A stretch of DNA of 47,249 nt. Source: Candidatus Saccharimonadota bacterium. Lineage in GTDB: Bacteria; Patescibacteriota; Saccharimonadia; Saccharimonadales; UBA4665. This document shows, in pieces, positions 24,339 through 33,034 of the stretch; the stretch's first letter is position 1, and each line of letters opens with the position of its first letter. The position numbers and the translations under genes are program-made. The stretch covers positions 1 through 47,249 of the forward strand of contig DAIDIO010000007.1 in NCBI GenBank assembly GCA_027459325.1. The letters run 5' to 3'. Below the pieces are notes generated by a model, which was not told the origin of the DNA, did not search any database, and worked only from the letters and a program-made list of their open reading frames with translations.

Positions 24339-25349
24339 TCAAACAGATCGCATATTACCTGACATTAATTTTTCCAGCTTTGTTCCTAAGAGTGATAGCT
24401 TAAAGCGAAGATCCTGCACCGATATCACGGCTAAACCAAGGAGGGTTATTAATGGCCCTGTACCCGGATCAGTGGCTAAGCCACTATATAGATTGCCCAG
24501 ATCTTGTCCAATAAGCCAGAAAATTAGACTTAAAATTATGCCAACGGTAATTACAGCTTTAAGCCATTTAGTCCAAAAAACCGTTAAACCAATCGTTATC
24601 TGAAGTAGGCTTAAGAACAAAACGAAAATATAGCCAGGGTTTGAACTATTAACAGTATTAAGGTTATGGTTGCCCATTACCATAATAGTATTATTTCTAG
24701 GGTTATTTTTTGACCCTTTAAGACTGCCAATAAAGTTTCCGCTAGTTTGGTCTAGAGAAGATAGCCAAGCAGGCGCCTGAACAGAATTTGCGTACAACAT
24801 TGAACTCAGTTCTCCGGAAGTATTCTGACCCGGGAGTAGCTGGAAGATACCTCCCCCTATCCATATGATTGCCCAGAAGATTACTAGCCAGTAAGCAGGG
24901 GAGCTTCCAGCGACAGCATCCTTTCTTGCAGGTAAAACAGCCAGTGATAGTATTACATATATTAAAGCCGCCCCCGGTGCGCCCATTAGTAACAAAGCAT
25001 GACCACTGAATATACCTCCGTAGCCTTCGCCGAGTGCCCATACAACTATGCCCCAAAATGCTGAAAAGATTAAGCCGGTTTTAACTGACTTACGGTTGAG
25101 GATTAAACAGCCGATGATTAGTTGGATAAGCGCGAAAGAGACATCAAAAAAAACAGGGCTATAATGAAGAATGTTGAGACCTAAACGGATAGGGCTACTT
25201 ACGAAATCGGGTTGTCCTACGGCAACAGGCGTAATAACTTTATTAGCGAAAGCACTTGTAAACATCTTCGGCTGCAGTTGTAATAAGCCGTCAACAATCC
25301 AAAAAGCTCCTAGGCTAACTTGAACACCTCTTCGTGTTAAGCCTTTCAC
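24339..25349 (-). CDS. Polytopic membrane protein, DoxX-like
   Basis: A 336-residue protein with about eight transmembrane helices. It starts RRGVQVSLGAFWIVDGLLQLQPKMF, the pattern of a group of actinobacterial and CPR membrane proteins related to DoxX/DoxD; the second half repeats the theme after a soluble loop (about 180-235, Ser/Asn-rich). No catalytic residue set is visible. It begins 2 nt after the YbjQ-domain gene and is surely co-transcribed with it. Confidence 0.65.
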   Translation of the reverse strand: MKGLTRRGVQVSLGAFWIVDGLLQLQPKMFTSAFANKVITPVAVGQPDFVSSPIRLGLNILHYSPVFFDVSFALIQLIIGCLILNRKSVKTGLIFSAFWGIVVWALGEGYGGIFSGHALLLMGAPGAALIYVILSLAVLPARKDAVAGSSPAYWLVIFWAIIWIGGGIFQLLPGQNTSGELSSMLYANSVQAPAWLSSLDQTSGNFIGSLKGSKNNPRNNTIMVMGNHNLNTVNSSNPGYIFVLFLSLLQITIGLTVFWTKWLKAVITVGIILSLIFWLIGQDLGNLYSGLATDPGTGPLITLLGLAVISVQDLRFKLSLLGTKLEKLMSGNMRSV

Positions 25350-25351
25350 TA

Positions 25352-26515
25352 TTACCTCTGTGGATTTTGGAGATCGCTAGCAATTGAGAATAGGGTAGAG
25401 TTAATAAATGTGTCCTTATCTCTAATAATTGCTTGAGGGGGTATTTGTTCTGAGCGTGTTGACAGGCCGTCAACCTTTTTGACTGCGGTCCCAATTGCTA
25501 GGAATTCTATTAATCCGCTGCCAATGTCATATATATAGGTTTTTATACCCAAGACATCATCAGCACCTATTTCTTCCGCCTGTTCCTTTAGTTTTGCAAT
25601 TGATTGTTCCCGGGCTCCATATATCATGTTTGTCAGTTCACTTATTTCGCCCTTAACTAGATTTTTAAAGCCGGCCGTAATACCACCTAGTAAACCCAGT
25701 GAATAAACGGACGTCCCCAGCACTAGCTTAAGTGGAGCGTAACCAAGTTTTGCCATATTCCATGTTTCCTCGGCTGTCATATCGCTGGTAGTTACGCCAC
25801 CAACAACACTAGCTACATTGGCGATCTGCTCATTATATGAGGCCGTACCTACCATGGCCATTTCATGAATCTCCGACGTAGTTACGGGCAATATAGTGGT
25901 TCTGATGCCAACCACACTGTTAGCGTTGACTGCCCGGGCTTCGTCAATAATTCGGTCTAAAGCCAGGCCCCTGGTTTTATTAAAGATATCGCTATATTGC
26001 TTAACTTCGCCCTTGGCCAGTTGTCGAAGACCGCCCATTAAACCCTTACCGACACCAATAGAGTAAGCTACATTGCCAAAAACAAAATTTATAGGCTGAT
26101 ATCCAGCGTCCCATTGACAAAACAGTTCTTGGCCATCGGCTGACGTGGTAAAGCTGCCGCCCGCGTTATCGTTCCTGTGCATGCCGGAACCAACTGTTAA
26201 GAACTCGATATTCCCCGGGTGCATGATGAGTTCGCTAGTTACACCGCTGGCGCCGGAACAATTACCTTGGGTAATCTCATCGTTGAAGCGTTGGAGTGAC
26301 AGTTTACGACCCTCGTTTATCATATTGGTTATTTGGCTAACTTCGCCTCCGACCATGGTACGGATATTGGAGCCTAGACCCCTTACAAAACCCATAGCAA
26401 AAACACTGTTACCGATAATAATATTGCCGGGGCTGTAGCCAAGCATTGCTATACAATACATCTCATTTCCAGATAGGCCAGAATATTTTACATTGCTTTG
26501 TGGGTCAGGATTCAT
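25352..26515 (-). CDS. Triple YbjQ (UPF0145/DUF74) domain protein
   Basis: A 387-residue protein made of three tandem YbjQ-like domains of about 110-125 residues, near 15-135, 135-255 and 255-365. Each keeps a Met-x-x-x-GYxP-x-x-x-x-G-x-x-VxxxG entry, a GGE or KGE turn, a helix ending in a Gly-Ala or Asn-Val pair, and an E-x-x-x-(V/I)-G-(S/T)-(A/G) end. Single-domain YbjQ forms pentamers and is described as heavy-metal-binding-like, with unclear function. SD CGGAG precedes the start. Confidence 0.8.
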   Translation of the reverse strand: MNPDPQSNVKYSGLSGNEMYCIAMLGYSPGNIIIGNSVFAMGFVRGLGSNIRTMVGGEVSQITNMINEGRKLSLQRFNDEITQGNCSGASGVTSELIMHPGNIEFLTVGSGMHRNDNAGGSFTTSADGQELFCQWDAGYQPINFVFGNVAYSIGVGKGLMGGLRQLAKGEVKQYSDIFNKTRGLALDRIIDEARAVNANSVVGIRTTILPVTTSEIHEMAMVGTASYNEQIANVASVVGGVTTSDMTAEETWNMAKLGYAPLKLVLGTSVYSLGLLGGITAGFKNLVKGEISELTNMIYGAREQSIAKLKEQAEEIGADDVLGIKTYIYDIGSGLIEFLAIGTAVKKVDGLSTRSEQIPPQAIIRDKDTFINSTLFSIASDLQNPQR

Positions 26516-26598
26516 ATTAATCTCCGGTGTAATTAATTTGATTATATAATTTGTGACGTCATTTTGATATGATAATTAAGAATAAGCATTAAAACTAA

Positions 26599-27975
26599 AT
26601 GGCACAAAACAAAATAGTAGAAAAGGCCATAGAAGCGCCAGCCATAGCTCTAGACAGGGGTATAGAGGGAGGTCAGAAGATTGCTAAAAGCATGCCACTA
26701 AGCGGGCAGCAACCGATTAAACGGGCAAAAGACTTTTGGTATTTGCTAGGCCCGGGATTAACAACCGGTGCTTCCGATGATGATCCATCAGGTATAGCCA
26801 CCTATTCTCAGGCTGGTGCGCAGTACGGCTTTGGCCTACTCTCGCTCGCTATATTTACCTTTCCACTAATGGGGGTCGTTCAAGAGATGTGTGCCCGGAT
26901 TGGCTTAGTAACGGGCAGGGGCCTGGCCGGTAATATCCGGATGCATTTTGGAAGAAAGATTCTATATTTCAGTACCATGCTGCTGTTTATAGCGAACACT
27001 TTCAATATCGGGGCAGACATAGGCGCCATGGCCAATGCTATTCAGCTAATTAGGCCTCATCTTCATTTCGGTATGTTGGTTATCCTGGTTTCCGTCTTCA
27101 TTTTAATATTACAGATATTTACACCTTACGTTCGCTACGCCAGGTATCTTAAATGGTTAGCTCTGGTGCTATTTGCGTACATACTATCAGCTATACTGGC
27201 TCATCCTAACTGGCATACTATTGCCACTAATGCAGTGATTCCTCACTTTAAGCTCAATAAAAGCAGTATTCTTATAATCTGTGCCATATTAGGAACGACT
27301 ATTACCCCCTACTTGTTTTTTTGGCAAACCTCTCAGGAAATAGAAGAAGAAATAGCTGCCGGTCAAACAACTATAAAACTCCGCCAAGGCTCGTCAGCCA
27401 CGGAAATCAAGAAAATGCGAATTGATGTATGGTCAGGTATGTTCTTATCTAATGTTGTTATGTTCTTTATTGTGGCCGCCTGTGCCAGCGTATTATTTAC
27501 CCACGGCATTACTAACATCAATACGGCCGCCCAAGCCGCTCAGGCACTCAAGCCGTTTGCAGGCAATGCTACTTATTGGCTATTTGCAACCGGCATCATT
27601 GGCATGGGGCTCTTAGCTATTCCGGTATTGGCTGGATCAAGCGCTTACGCCATTAGCGAAAGCCTTGGAAAACGGCAGGGTCTTAATAATAAGTTAAAGC
27701 AGGGCTATCTGTTTTACGGCGTAATTATCATTTCTATGGTCGTTGGACTGGGCCTTAATTTTATCGGGCTTAACCCAATTAAAGCATTGATATATGCCGC
27801 CGTCCTAAACGGTATGGTGGCTCCTGTAATAATTGCCCTTGTCGTAATTATCGCTAAGAATAAGAAAGTAATGGGCGAATGGAAGAATAGCTTTGTTTCG
27901 ACCACCATAGGCTGGTTACTAACTGTTATAATGGCGATATCCGGTATAGCAGCAATTTATTCAGTATTTGCGTAA
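26599..27975 (+). CDS. Nramp-family divalent metal transporter, divergent
   Basis: A 458-residue protein with about eleven transmembrane helices. Transmembrane 1 carries GASDDDPSGIATYS where classical Nramp has DPGN, and the transmembrane-6 motif reads TTITPYLFFWQTSQE where manganese/iron Nramps have an MPH motif. The Asp ligand is therefore kept but the metal-selective Met is not, so Mn(II)/Fe(II) transport cannot be assumed; Mg-type Nramp relatives are an alternative. It is divergent from the YbjQ operon and co-transcribed with the next gene. Confidence 0.82.
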   Translation: MAQNKIVEKAIEAPAIALDRGIEGGQKIAKSMPLSGQQPIKRAKDFWYLLGPGLTTGASDDDPSGIATYSQAGAQYGFGLLSLAIFTFPLMGVVQEMCARIGLVTGRGLAGNIRMHFGRKILYFSTMLLFIANTFNIGADIGAMANAIQLIRPHLHFGMLVILVSVFILILQIFTPYVRYARYLKWLALVLFAYILSAILAHPNWHTIATNAVIPHFKLNKSSILIICAILGTTITPYLFFWQTSQEIEEEIAAGQTTIKLRQGSSATEIKKMRIDVWSGMFLSNVVMFFIVAACASVLFTHGITNINTAAQAAQALKPFAGNATYWLFATGIIGMGLLAIPVLAGSSAYAISESLGKRQGLNNKLKQGYLFYGVIIISMVVGLGLNFIGLNPIKALIYAAVLNGMVAPVIIALVVIIAKNKKVMGEWKNSFVSTTIGWLLTVIMAISGIAAIYSVFA

Positions 27976-27988
27976 GGAAGTTATCGAC

Positions 27989-28387
27989 ATGAATGCTCAT
28001 ATAAGAGTTAGACATCCCAAGGAAATCTTAGAATCGAGAGCGTCTCTATCAAAGGCGGGAGGCGTTTATAAGACTAATGAAAAATTCCTGGAATGGATTA
28101 CTAATCACATCTTAGCCTCGGTAGTGCTTTTTGATATAGCCCTTATAGTTCCGTTATTTGCGCTCCCGGCTCCTAATTCCATCAAACTTACTGTCGGCGT
28201 TATATCCAGCAGCTGGATTCAGTGGTGGGCATTACCGGCTTTGCAACGGTCTCAGAATAAAATTCAGGCACAAAATGATGCCAAAGCGGAAGTCGATCAT
28301 GAAACCCTGACTTACCTTGCTAATTTACAAGACCAACAGATGAAAGCACTAGCGGAAATTAGCGAAGCTCTAGATAAACTTAAGTAA
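27989..28387 (+). CDS. DUF1003-like membrane protein
   Basis: A 132-residue protein with two transmembrane helices (about 42-62 and 68-86) and a C-terminal helix with the pattern NKIQAQNDAKAEVDHETLTYLANL, as in DUF1003 proteins. The start at 27989 has AAGGAAG 8 nt upstream and follows the transporter stop by 13 nt. Such proteins often sit beside Mg or Nramp-like transporters, which suggests, but does not prove, a link with the upstream gene. Confidence 0.7.
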   Translation: MNAHIRVRHPKEILESRASLSKAGGVYKTNEKFLEWITNHILASVVLFDIALIVPLFALPAPNSIKLTVGVISSSWIQWWALPALQRSQNKIQAQNDAKAEVDHETLTYLANLQDQQMKALAEISEALDKLK

Positions 28388-28437
28388 TAAGTAAAAAATA
28401 CAAAGCTTTTAACTGGTTTTAACATCTTTATTTAGGT

Positions 28438-28443
28438 TATAAT
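28438..28443 (+). promoter_or_regulatory. -10 box of the LCP gene
   Basis: TATAAT ends 9 nt before the ATG at 28453. A leader of two or three bases at most is expected, with no Shine-Dalgarno. Confidence 0.5.
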
Positions 28444-28452
28444 GTAGTTTTT

Positions 28453-30057
28453 ATGGATCAAACACCAAGAGGACCAGTTAGAGGAAATTTAGAGGGCTTC
28501 GTTGTACCAAAAGCACTACCAAGGGCTGTCTATAAGTCACCCTCTCCATTAGAGCGTCAACCGATCACACCAGAGCCTGCCTCGCTCTCTCAGCAGCTTC
28601 CGCCACAACCGGCATATGTTCCGTCCCAGGAAGCTGCCAGATACAACCCCTACCGGTCAACCTATACAACCGGTAGCCGAAGAACTGAAAAAAAGCGCCC
28701 AAAGCTAAAAAGAAAATGGTCTATGAAAAAGAAGGTCATAATGTCGGTCCTGGGTATTTTATTAATAGGCTTTAGCGCTGGGGCATGGTACGGTTCAAAG
28801 ATAATATCCGGCCTAGATAAGGCTTTCCATGGTAACGTATTCTCTGATGTACATGCCTTGTTTAGTAGCACAACCCTAAATGGCGAAGCACAGGGAAGGG
28901 TCAATATTCTACTTGCCGGCAACTCTGCTGATGACCCCGGTCACAACGGGGCCCAATTGACCGATTCCATCATGGTACTTAGTATTGATACCCGTAACAA
29001 GACAGCTTTTATGCTGAGTATTCCTAGAGATTTATGGGTGTATGTACCAGGCTTTGGTTCCTACCAGAAAATTAATGCTGCCGGTGAAGTCTCCATGCAT
29101 CAGCTTCAGCAGGTTGTAGAAACCAACCTGGGTATACCAATAAATTACAATGCTCTGATTGATTACGGAGCTTTTAGGGATGCGGTTAATGCAGTAGGTG
29201 GTATAACAATAAATATCCAGAGTCCCGACCCAAGGGGCCTTTATGACGCCTTTACTCATCTGAAACTGCCTAATGGTGAGAACACTCTTAATGGTCAACA
29301 GGCCTTAGACCTTGCCAGGGCAAGGGGTGATGGTACGGCCGGTGATATATCTTATGGATTTCCAGGTACCGACTTTACTAGGACAATGTACCAGCGAGTT
29401 ATGGCTATTGCTGTTGCTAAAAAGGCCATGTCAGCAGGCGTGTTAACTGATCCAATAAAAATTAGTAATTTAGTTAATGCAATCGGCAATAACGTTAAGA
29501 CTAATTTGAATTTACAAGATGTCCTACGATTAGCACAACTGATCAAGACAGTTAACTTAAATAGCATCGGATCTTATACCTACCCTAGTACCACCACCGG
29601 AACCCCTAAAAGCAAAGCTTTAATTACCAGTTATATAGACCCTGCGTCAGGACAGGACGCACTTGCGCCAACGGCAGGGGTGGGTGAATACGGCCAGTTG
29701 CAGAACTATTACCAACAACTAATTTCTAACAACCCGGTAGTTAAAGAAGATGCAAGTGTGGTTGTACTAAATGGGACAAATGTTAATGGTCTAGCCAAAA
29801 AAGATGAAAGCATACTTCAGGCAAATAAAATTGATAATGTTACTATCGGCGACGCCTATAACGAATACAATACAACTATGCTTATCGACCTATCGGGTGG
29901 GCAAGCACCAGCAACCAAAACTTTGCTAGAAGGACTTTTCCCAGGTACGGTGGTCACTAGTGAGTATGGCTCAACCGAAGCAAAAGAGGCAACTAATTAT
30001 ACCGCTGACTTCGTTGTTGTCCTCGGACAGAATAGCGTAAACGTTAAACAACCATAA
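28453..30057 (+). CDS. LytR-CpsA-Psr family cell-wall ligase
   Basis: A 534-residue membrane-anchored protein. A long Pro-rich and basic cytosolic tail (1-90) precedes one transmembrane helix (about 96-116). The LCP domain (about 148-330) contains NILLAGNSADD, the Arg/Asp-bearing SIPRDLWVYVPG and LDLARARGD. A LytR_C domain follows at about 432-525 (ASVVVLNGTNVNGLAKK). LCP enzymes attach anionic polymers from undecaprenyl carriers to peptidoglycan or proteins. The N-tail is unusually long. Confidence 0.9.
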   Translation: MDQTPRGPVRGNLEGFVVPKALPRAVYKSPSPLERQPITPEPASLSQQLPPQPAYVPSQEAARYNPYRSTYTTGSRRTEKKRPKLKRKWSMKKKVIMSVLGILLIGFSAGAWYGSKIISGLDKAFHGNVFSDVHALFSSTTLNGEAQGRVNILLAGNSADDPGHNGAQLTDSIMVLSIDTRNKTAFMLSIPRDLWVYVPGFGSYQKINAAGEVSMHQLQQVVETNLGIPINYNALIDYGAFRDAVNAVGGITINIQSPDPRGLYDAFTHLKLPNGENTLNGQQALDLARARGDGTAGDISYGFPGTDFTRTMYQRVMAIAVAKKAMSAGVLTDPIKISNLVNAIGNNVKTNLNLQDVLRLAQLIKTVNLNSIGSYTYPSTTTGTPKSKALITSYIDPASGQDALAPTAGVGEYGQLQNYYQQLISNNPVVKEDASVVVLNGTNVNGLAKKDESILQANKIDNVTIGDAYNEYNTTMLIDLSGGQAPATKTLLEGLFPGTVVTSEYGSTEAKEATNYTADFVVVLGQNSVNVKQP

Positions 30058-30068
30058 ATCTGCTCTGA

Positions 30069-30074
30069 TATAAT
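30069..30074 (+). promoter_or_regulatory. Extended -10 of the tRNA-Thr/tRNA-Gly unit
   Basis: TGATATAAT, about 25 nt before the 5' end of tRNA-Thr. Confidence 0.55.
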
Positions 30075-30098
30075 TTGTGATTGGTACATATATGGCCT

Positions 30099-30174
30099 GC
30101 CGTCTTAGCTCAGTTGGTAGAGCGGCGCTTTCGTAAAGCGTAGGTCACCGGTTCGATTCCGGTAGACGGCTCCA
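30099..30174 (+). tRNA. tRNA-Thr (CGT)
   Basis: A 76-nt cloverleaf: acceptor GCCGTCT/AGACGGC, anticodon arm GCGCT-TTCGTAA-AGCG (anticodon CGT, ACG codon), T-loop TTCGATT, encoded CCA. Confidence 0.95.
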
Positions 30175-30177
30175 CAA

Positions 30178-30252
30178 GCGGGTGTCGTATAGTGGCTATT
30201 ATGTAGCCTTCCCAAGGCTAAGATGCGGGTTCGATTCCCGCCACCCGCACCA
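30178..30252 (+). tRNA. tRNA-Gly (CCC)
   Basis: A 75-nt cloverleaf 3 nt after tRNA-Thr: acceptor GCGGGTG/CACCCGC, anticodon arm AGCCT-TCCCAAG-GCT (anticodon CCC), T-loop TTCGATT, encoded CCA. Confidence 0.94.
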
Positions 30253-30309
30253 AAGATAGCCAAACTTTCCCTTAGACTAGCTAATAAATGCTACAATATG
30301 TATTAATTC

Positions 30310-30669
30310 ATGGCTTCAACTAAAAAGTATTTTCATGACCACTTTGTGCTTCTATTGCTTAGCGTAAACGCCTTTTTATGCGCTTTTGCAGTTATATTTA
30401 TAGCTATAAGATTGGCCACCAGTCATAGCAACGACTATATTGTTCAGTACCGGCCAAAGTTAGGGCTTGATTCTCATAAAGCCGGAAGTATATTGCAGTT
30501 AATCAGTTTCATTGTTTTTGCAATCTTAGTGCTGGCAGTAAATTCAGGCTTGAGTTACAAAGTCTATAAAATACATAGGCAATTATCTATTGCGGTCTTG
30601 TCTCTAGGCATCTTACTATTAGTCCTGACTATTATTATTAGTAATGCGTTAGTTAGTATCCTAAGTTAG
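30310..30669 (+). CDS. Small polytopic membrane protein
   Basis: A 119-residue protein with three transmembrane helices (about 12-34, 56-78, 90-115) and a short extracellular loop with Tyr and Lys. I do not recognise the family. TGCTACAAT ends 12 nt upstream of the start. It stands 13 nt before a membrane glycosyltransferase gene and may be its partner, for example as an accessory subunit. Confidence 0.65.
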   Translation: MASTKKYFHDHFVLLLLSVNAFLCAFAVIFIAIRLATSHSNDYIVQYRPKLGLDSHKAGSILQLISFIVFAILVLAVNSGLSYKVYKIHRQLSIAVLSLGILLLVLTIIISNALVSILS

Positions 30670-30682
30670 GATAAATAGGATC

Positions 30683-32317
30683 ATGACAGATATAGAAATT
30701 CCATTTGAGAAGGACCGTAAAGGGCACTATAGGTTTTTTGAAATACTTCCAGGTAGTCTAAGCTATTTTCTGGTGCTACTGCCATTCATACTAAGCGCTA
30801 TTAGCGCCACTGTGGCGGTATTTTTTGCTCTGTTTTACCTGCTAATATTTTTTGTTCAGTCAATTGCTTATGCCTCGAGGGCAATTAGTGGGTATTTTAC
30901 AATGAAGCATCATTTGAAACTAGACTGGAATGAACTGGGTAGAGACTTAGATAATGGCAAGGCTTCTATAAAACCCATTGACAGACCAAAATGGCACTAC
31001 AAAAACCTGAGGCTTTTGCATACCAGAGAACTAGATATTAGACCTCGTCAATTACTCCACGCTGTTATTATTGCGACCGTCAATGAGAGCCGTGAAATAT
31101 TGGAGCCAACTATTCAGTCAGTTTTAGCCTCAGACTATGACTCTAAGAAGATTATCCTGGTTATAGCTTATGAGGCAAGAGCCGGCAGGGAAGCGGAAGA
31201 GCGAGTTAAGCAGCTTATAGAACTGTACGGTAATAAGTTTAAGCACGCTATGGCCGTAAAGCACCCATCCAATATACCTGGTGAAATAGTAGGGAAGGGT
31301 GGCAATATTACCTATGCAGCTCATAAATTAGTTAGCTATGTGAATAAACAGAAGATTGATCCGACAAGAGTACTGGTGACTACTCTGGATGCCGACAATC
31401 GACCAGATAAGCTATACTTTGCTGCCCTTAGCTATCTCTACTGTGTTGTGCCTCACCCGCTTAAAGCTTCCTATCAGCCAATTGCGATGTTTACTAACAA
31501 TATTTGGGATGCACCTACATTCATGAGAGTGCTAGCAACAGGGAATAATCTTTTTTATATAGTGGGCACCCAGCGTCGTCATTTGAGTAGAAACTTTTCA
31601 GCCCATGCTCAACCCCTTAAGCCACTAATGGACATGAACTTCTGGAGCACCAGAACAGTGGTAGAGGACGGTCATCAGTTCTGGCGATCGTACTTCCACT
31701 TTGATGGGGACTACAGGGTTATCCCTTTTAGTATTCCAATTTACCAGGATGCAGTATTAAATGAAACATATAAGACGACTCTGAAAACACAGTTTATTCA
31801 ACTTCGTCGCTGGACCTACGGCGCTTCGGATATCGCTTATATCGCAGATAAAGGCTTTTGGCATAAGAACTCAATTCCTAAGGCTGATGTCTTTGCCAAA
31901 TTTTATAGAATACTGTATACCCATGTAAACTGGGCTACCAATGCTTTGCTTATTTGGTATATCGGTCTGGTACCGCCGCTTTTTCACCCTCAAAGCATTG
32001 CTGCCAATTCACTACCTTTAATAGTTAGTAAAGTGCAACGGATTGACATGGTAACGCTGGTGTTTCTTATGTACGTATCCCTTGTTACTTTACCGCCTCG
32101 GCCAGCCAGACATAAAAGACATAGGTCCTTAGTCATGCTGGCTCAATGGGTGACCCTGCCAATTACCAGCGTAATATTTGGTTCCATCGCAGCTTTTAAC
32201 TCACAAACCCGGTTAATGTTGAAGAAATATCTCAGCCGGTTTGACGTTACGGCAAAAACAGTCGTTAAGGAGAGCGGCCGTAAAGTTACTACAGTAGCCG
32301 ATCCTTCTAAAAGCTAA
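30683..32317 (+). CDS. Membrane glycosyltransferase, family 2
   Basis: A 544-residue processive-type GT2 enzyme. Two N-terminal helices (about 18-62) precede the catalytic domain with VIIATVNESREILEPTIQSVLASDYDS, the DxD-type TTLDADNRPDKLYF near 234, EDGHQFWRSYF near 332, and the QxxRW motif written QLRRWTYGASD near 373; two more helices follow at the C-terminus. Such enzymes extrude polysaccharide or glycosylate lipid carriers. With the LCP gene upstream a role in envelope glycopolymer is plausible. It overlaps the convergent nrdR stop by 4 nt. Confidence 0.85.
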   Translation: MTDIEIPFEKDRKGHYRFFEILPGSLSYFLVLLPFILSAISATVAVFFALFYLLIFFVQSIAYASRAISGYFTMKHHLKLDWNELGRDLDNGKASIKPIDRPKWHYKNLRLLHTRELDIRPRQLLHAVIIATVNESREILEPTIQSVLASDYDSKKIILVIAYEARAGREAEERVKQLIELYGNKFKHAMAVKHPSNIPGEIVGKGGNITYAAHKLVSYVNKQKIDPTRVLVTTLDADNRPDKLYFAALSYLYCVVPHPLKASYQPIAMFTNNIWDAPTFMRVLATGNNLFYIVGTQRRHLSRNFSAHAQPLKPLMDMNFWSTRTVVEDGHQFWRSYFHFDGDYRVIPFSIPIYQDAVLNETYKTTLKTQFIQLRRWTYGASDIAYIADKGFWHKNSIPKADVFAKFYRILYTHVNWATNALLIWYIGLVPPLFHPQSIAANSLPLIVSKVQRIDMVTLVFLMYVSLVTLPPRPARHKRHRSLVMLAQWVTLPITSVIFGSIAAFNSQTRLMLKKYLSRFDVTAKTVVKESGRKVTTVADPSKS

Positions 32318-32715
32318 GGGTGATAAGCCTGGTATTGGCTGAAGGCGACTTTATCGAAGCGGTTAAGAACAATCAGGCAAGCCGTTTTGATATTACCACT
32401 ATTTATAACCGAACCGGTACTTTCTTTAATTAACAGGTTTGTAACTGTATCGGCTAACGCTCTAGCATCTTTTAAGGCTGTCTTTCGGTGCGCACAGGCT
32501 TTATATAGCTCTAGGAACAGTTCATCGCTTGAAAAAGGCTGTATAAGGCCTTCGTCATTCTTTATGGCCAACGACAGGGCATATACGCATGCCTCTTCAG
32601 TAGTGAATGTCGAGTTACAAGCAATGCATTGCCGCCGGCGCCATACTTTATTAGATCGATGCTTTAAACGACTATTGATAACTTGCGTATTTGACCGACA
32701 TTGTAAACAAACCAT
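32314..32715 (-). CDS. nrdR: NrdR-like transcriptional repressor
   Basis: A 133-residue regulator with an N-terminal zinc ribbon (CLQC near 4-7 and CIAC near 30-33) and an ATP-cone domain. NrdR represses ribonucleotide reductase genes when dATP is bound. The start at 32715 is marked by MVCLQC; upstream in-frame codons would add 11 residues. An 18-bp perfect palindrome covers the start codon, which suggests autorepression. The ATP cone is less well kept than in proteobacterial NrdR. Confidence 0.8.
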   Translation of the reverse strand: MVCLQCRSNTQVINSRLKHRSNKVWRRRQCIACNSTFTTEEACVYALSLAIKNDEGLIQPFSSDELFLELYKACAHRKTALKDARALADTVTNLLIKESTGSVINSGNIKTACLIVLNRFDKVAFSQYQAYHP

Positions 32716-32731
32716 GTCAATATATTGACAT
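32714..32731 (-). promoter_or_regulatory. 18-bp palindrome over the nrdR start, possible NrdR box
   Basis: ATGTCAATATATTGACAT is a perfect palindrome whose core AATATATT resembles the centre of the NrdR box. It overlaps the start codon of nrdR and the likely -10 (TATATT). Binding there would shut down the gene itself. Confidence 0.6.
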
Positions 32732-32807
32732 ACCGCTATAAAAAACACCAGTGGAAAAGCTATCCTAAATCGTGGATAACACTTGAGAGATATAGAAAAT
32801 AAGGCAT

Positions 32808-32860
32808 AAAAAAACCCAAAAACAGCCTACTACGATACTAGTTATCGGCTACTTTTTGGG
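32808..32860 (-). terminator. Strong terminator, minus strand
   Basis: On the minus strand CCCAAAAA pairs with TTTTTGGG, the inner CGATA/TATCG pairs also form, and the stem is followed by T7. It ends transcription from the tRNA-Val or micro-gene side. It overlaps the stop of the short frame at 32842-32946. Confidence 0.8.
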
Positions 32861-32946
32861 CGTCGGATACGATTATTCTTGGGTTTAGTAGTGGTTAATT
32901 CTTCATAGAACAACCTGAAGGCGTCTAAAGCGCTATCTTTTCTGAT
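32842..32946 (-). CDS. Possible micro-gene with non-standard start
   Basis: A 34-codon frame encoding a basic peptide that ends KPKNNRIRRPKSSR. It sits between an excellent promoter (TTGACT, 17 nt, TGC-TAAAGT) and a strong terminator on the minus strand. AGGAAG lies 7 nt before an ATC at 32946, the only candidate start near it; no ATG, GTG or TTG is placed well. It may instead be a non-coding RNA with a chance frame. No family recognised. Confidence 0.3.
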   Translation of the reverse strand: MRKDSALDAFRLFYEELTTTKPKNNRIRRPKSSR

Positions 32947-32972
32947 ACCAAAACTTCCTATTTAACCGTATT

Positions 32973-33001
32973 ACTTTAGCAGAAAGGCTAATGCGAGTCA
33001 A
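32973..33001 (-). promoter_or_regulatory. Minus-strand promoter before the micro-gene
   Basis: TTGACT and TAAAGT separated by 17 nt, with TGC directly before the -10 (extended -10). It drives a short transcript ending at the terminator at 32808-32860. Confidence 0.6.
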
Positions 33002-33034
33002 TACTCTAACAGATAAGCATATGCGAATTAACAG

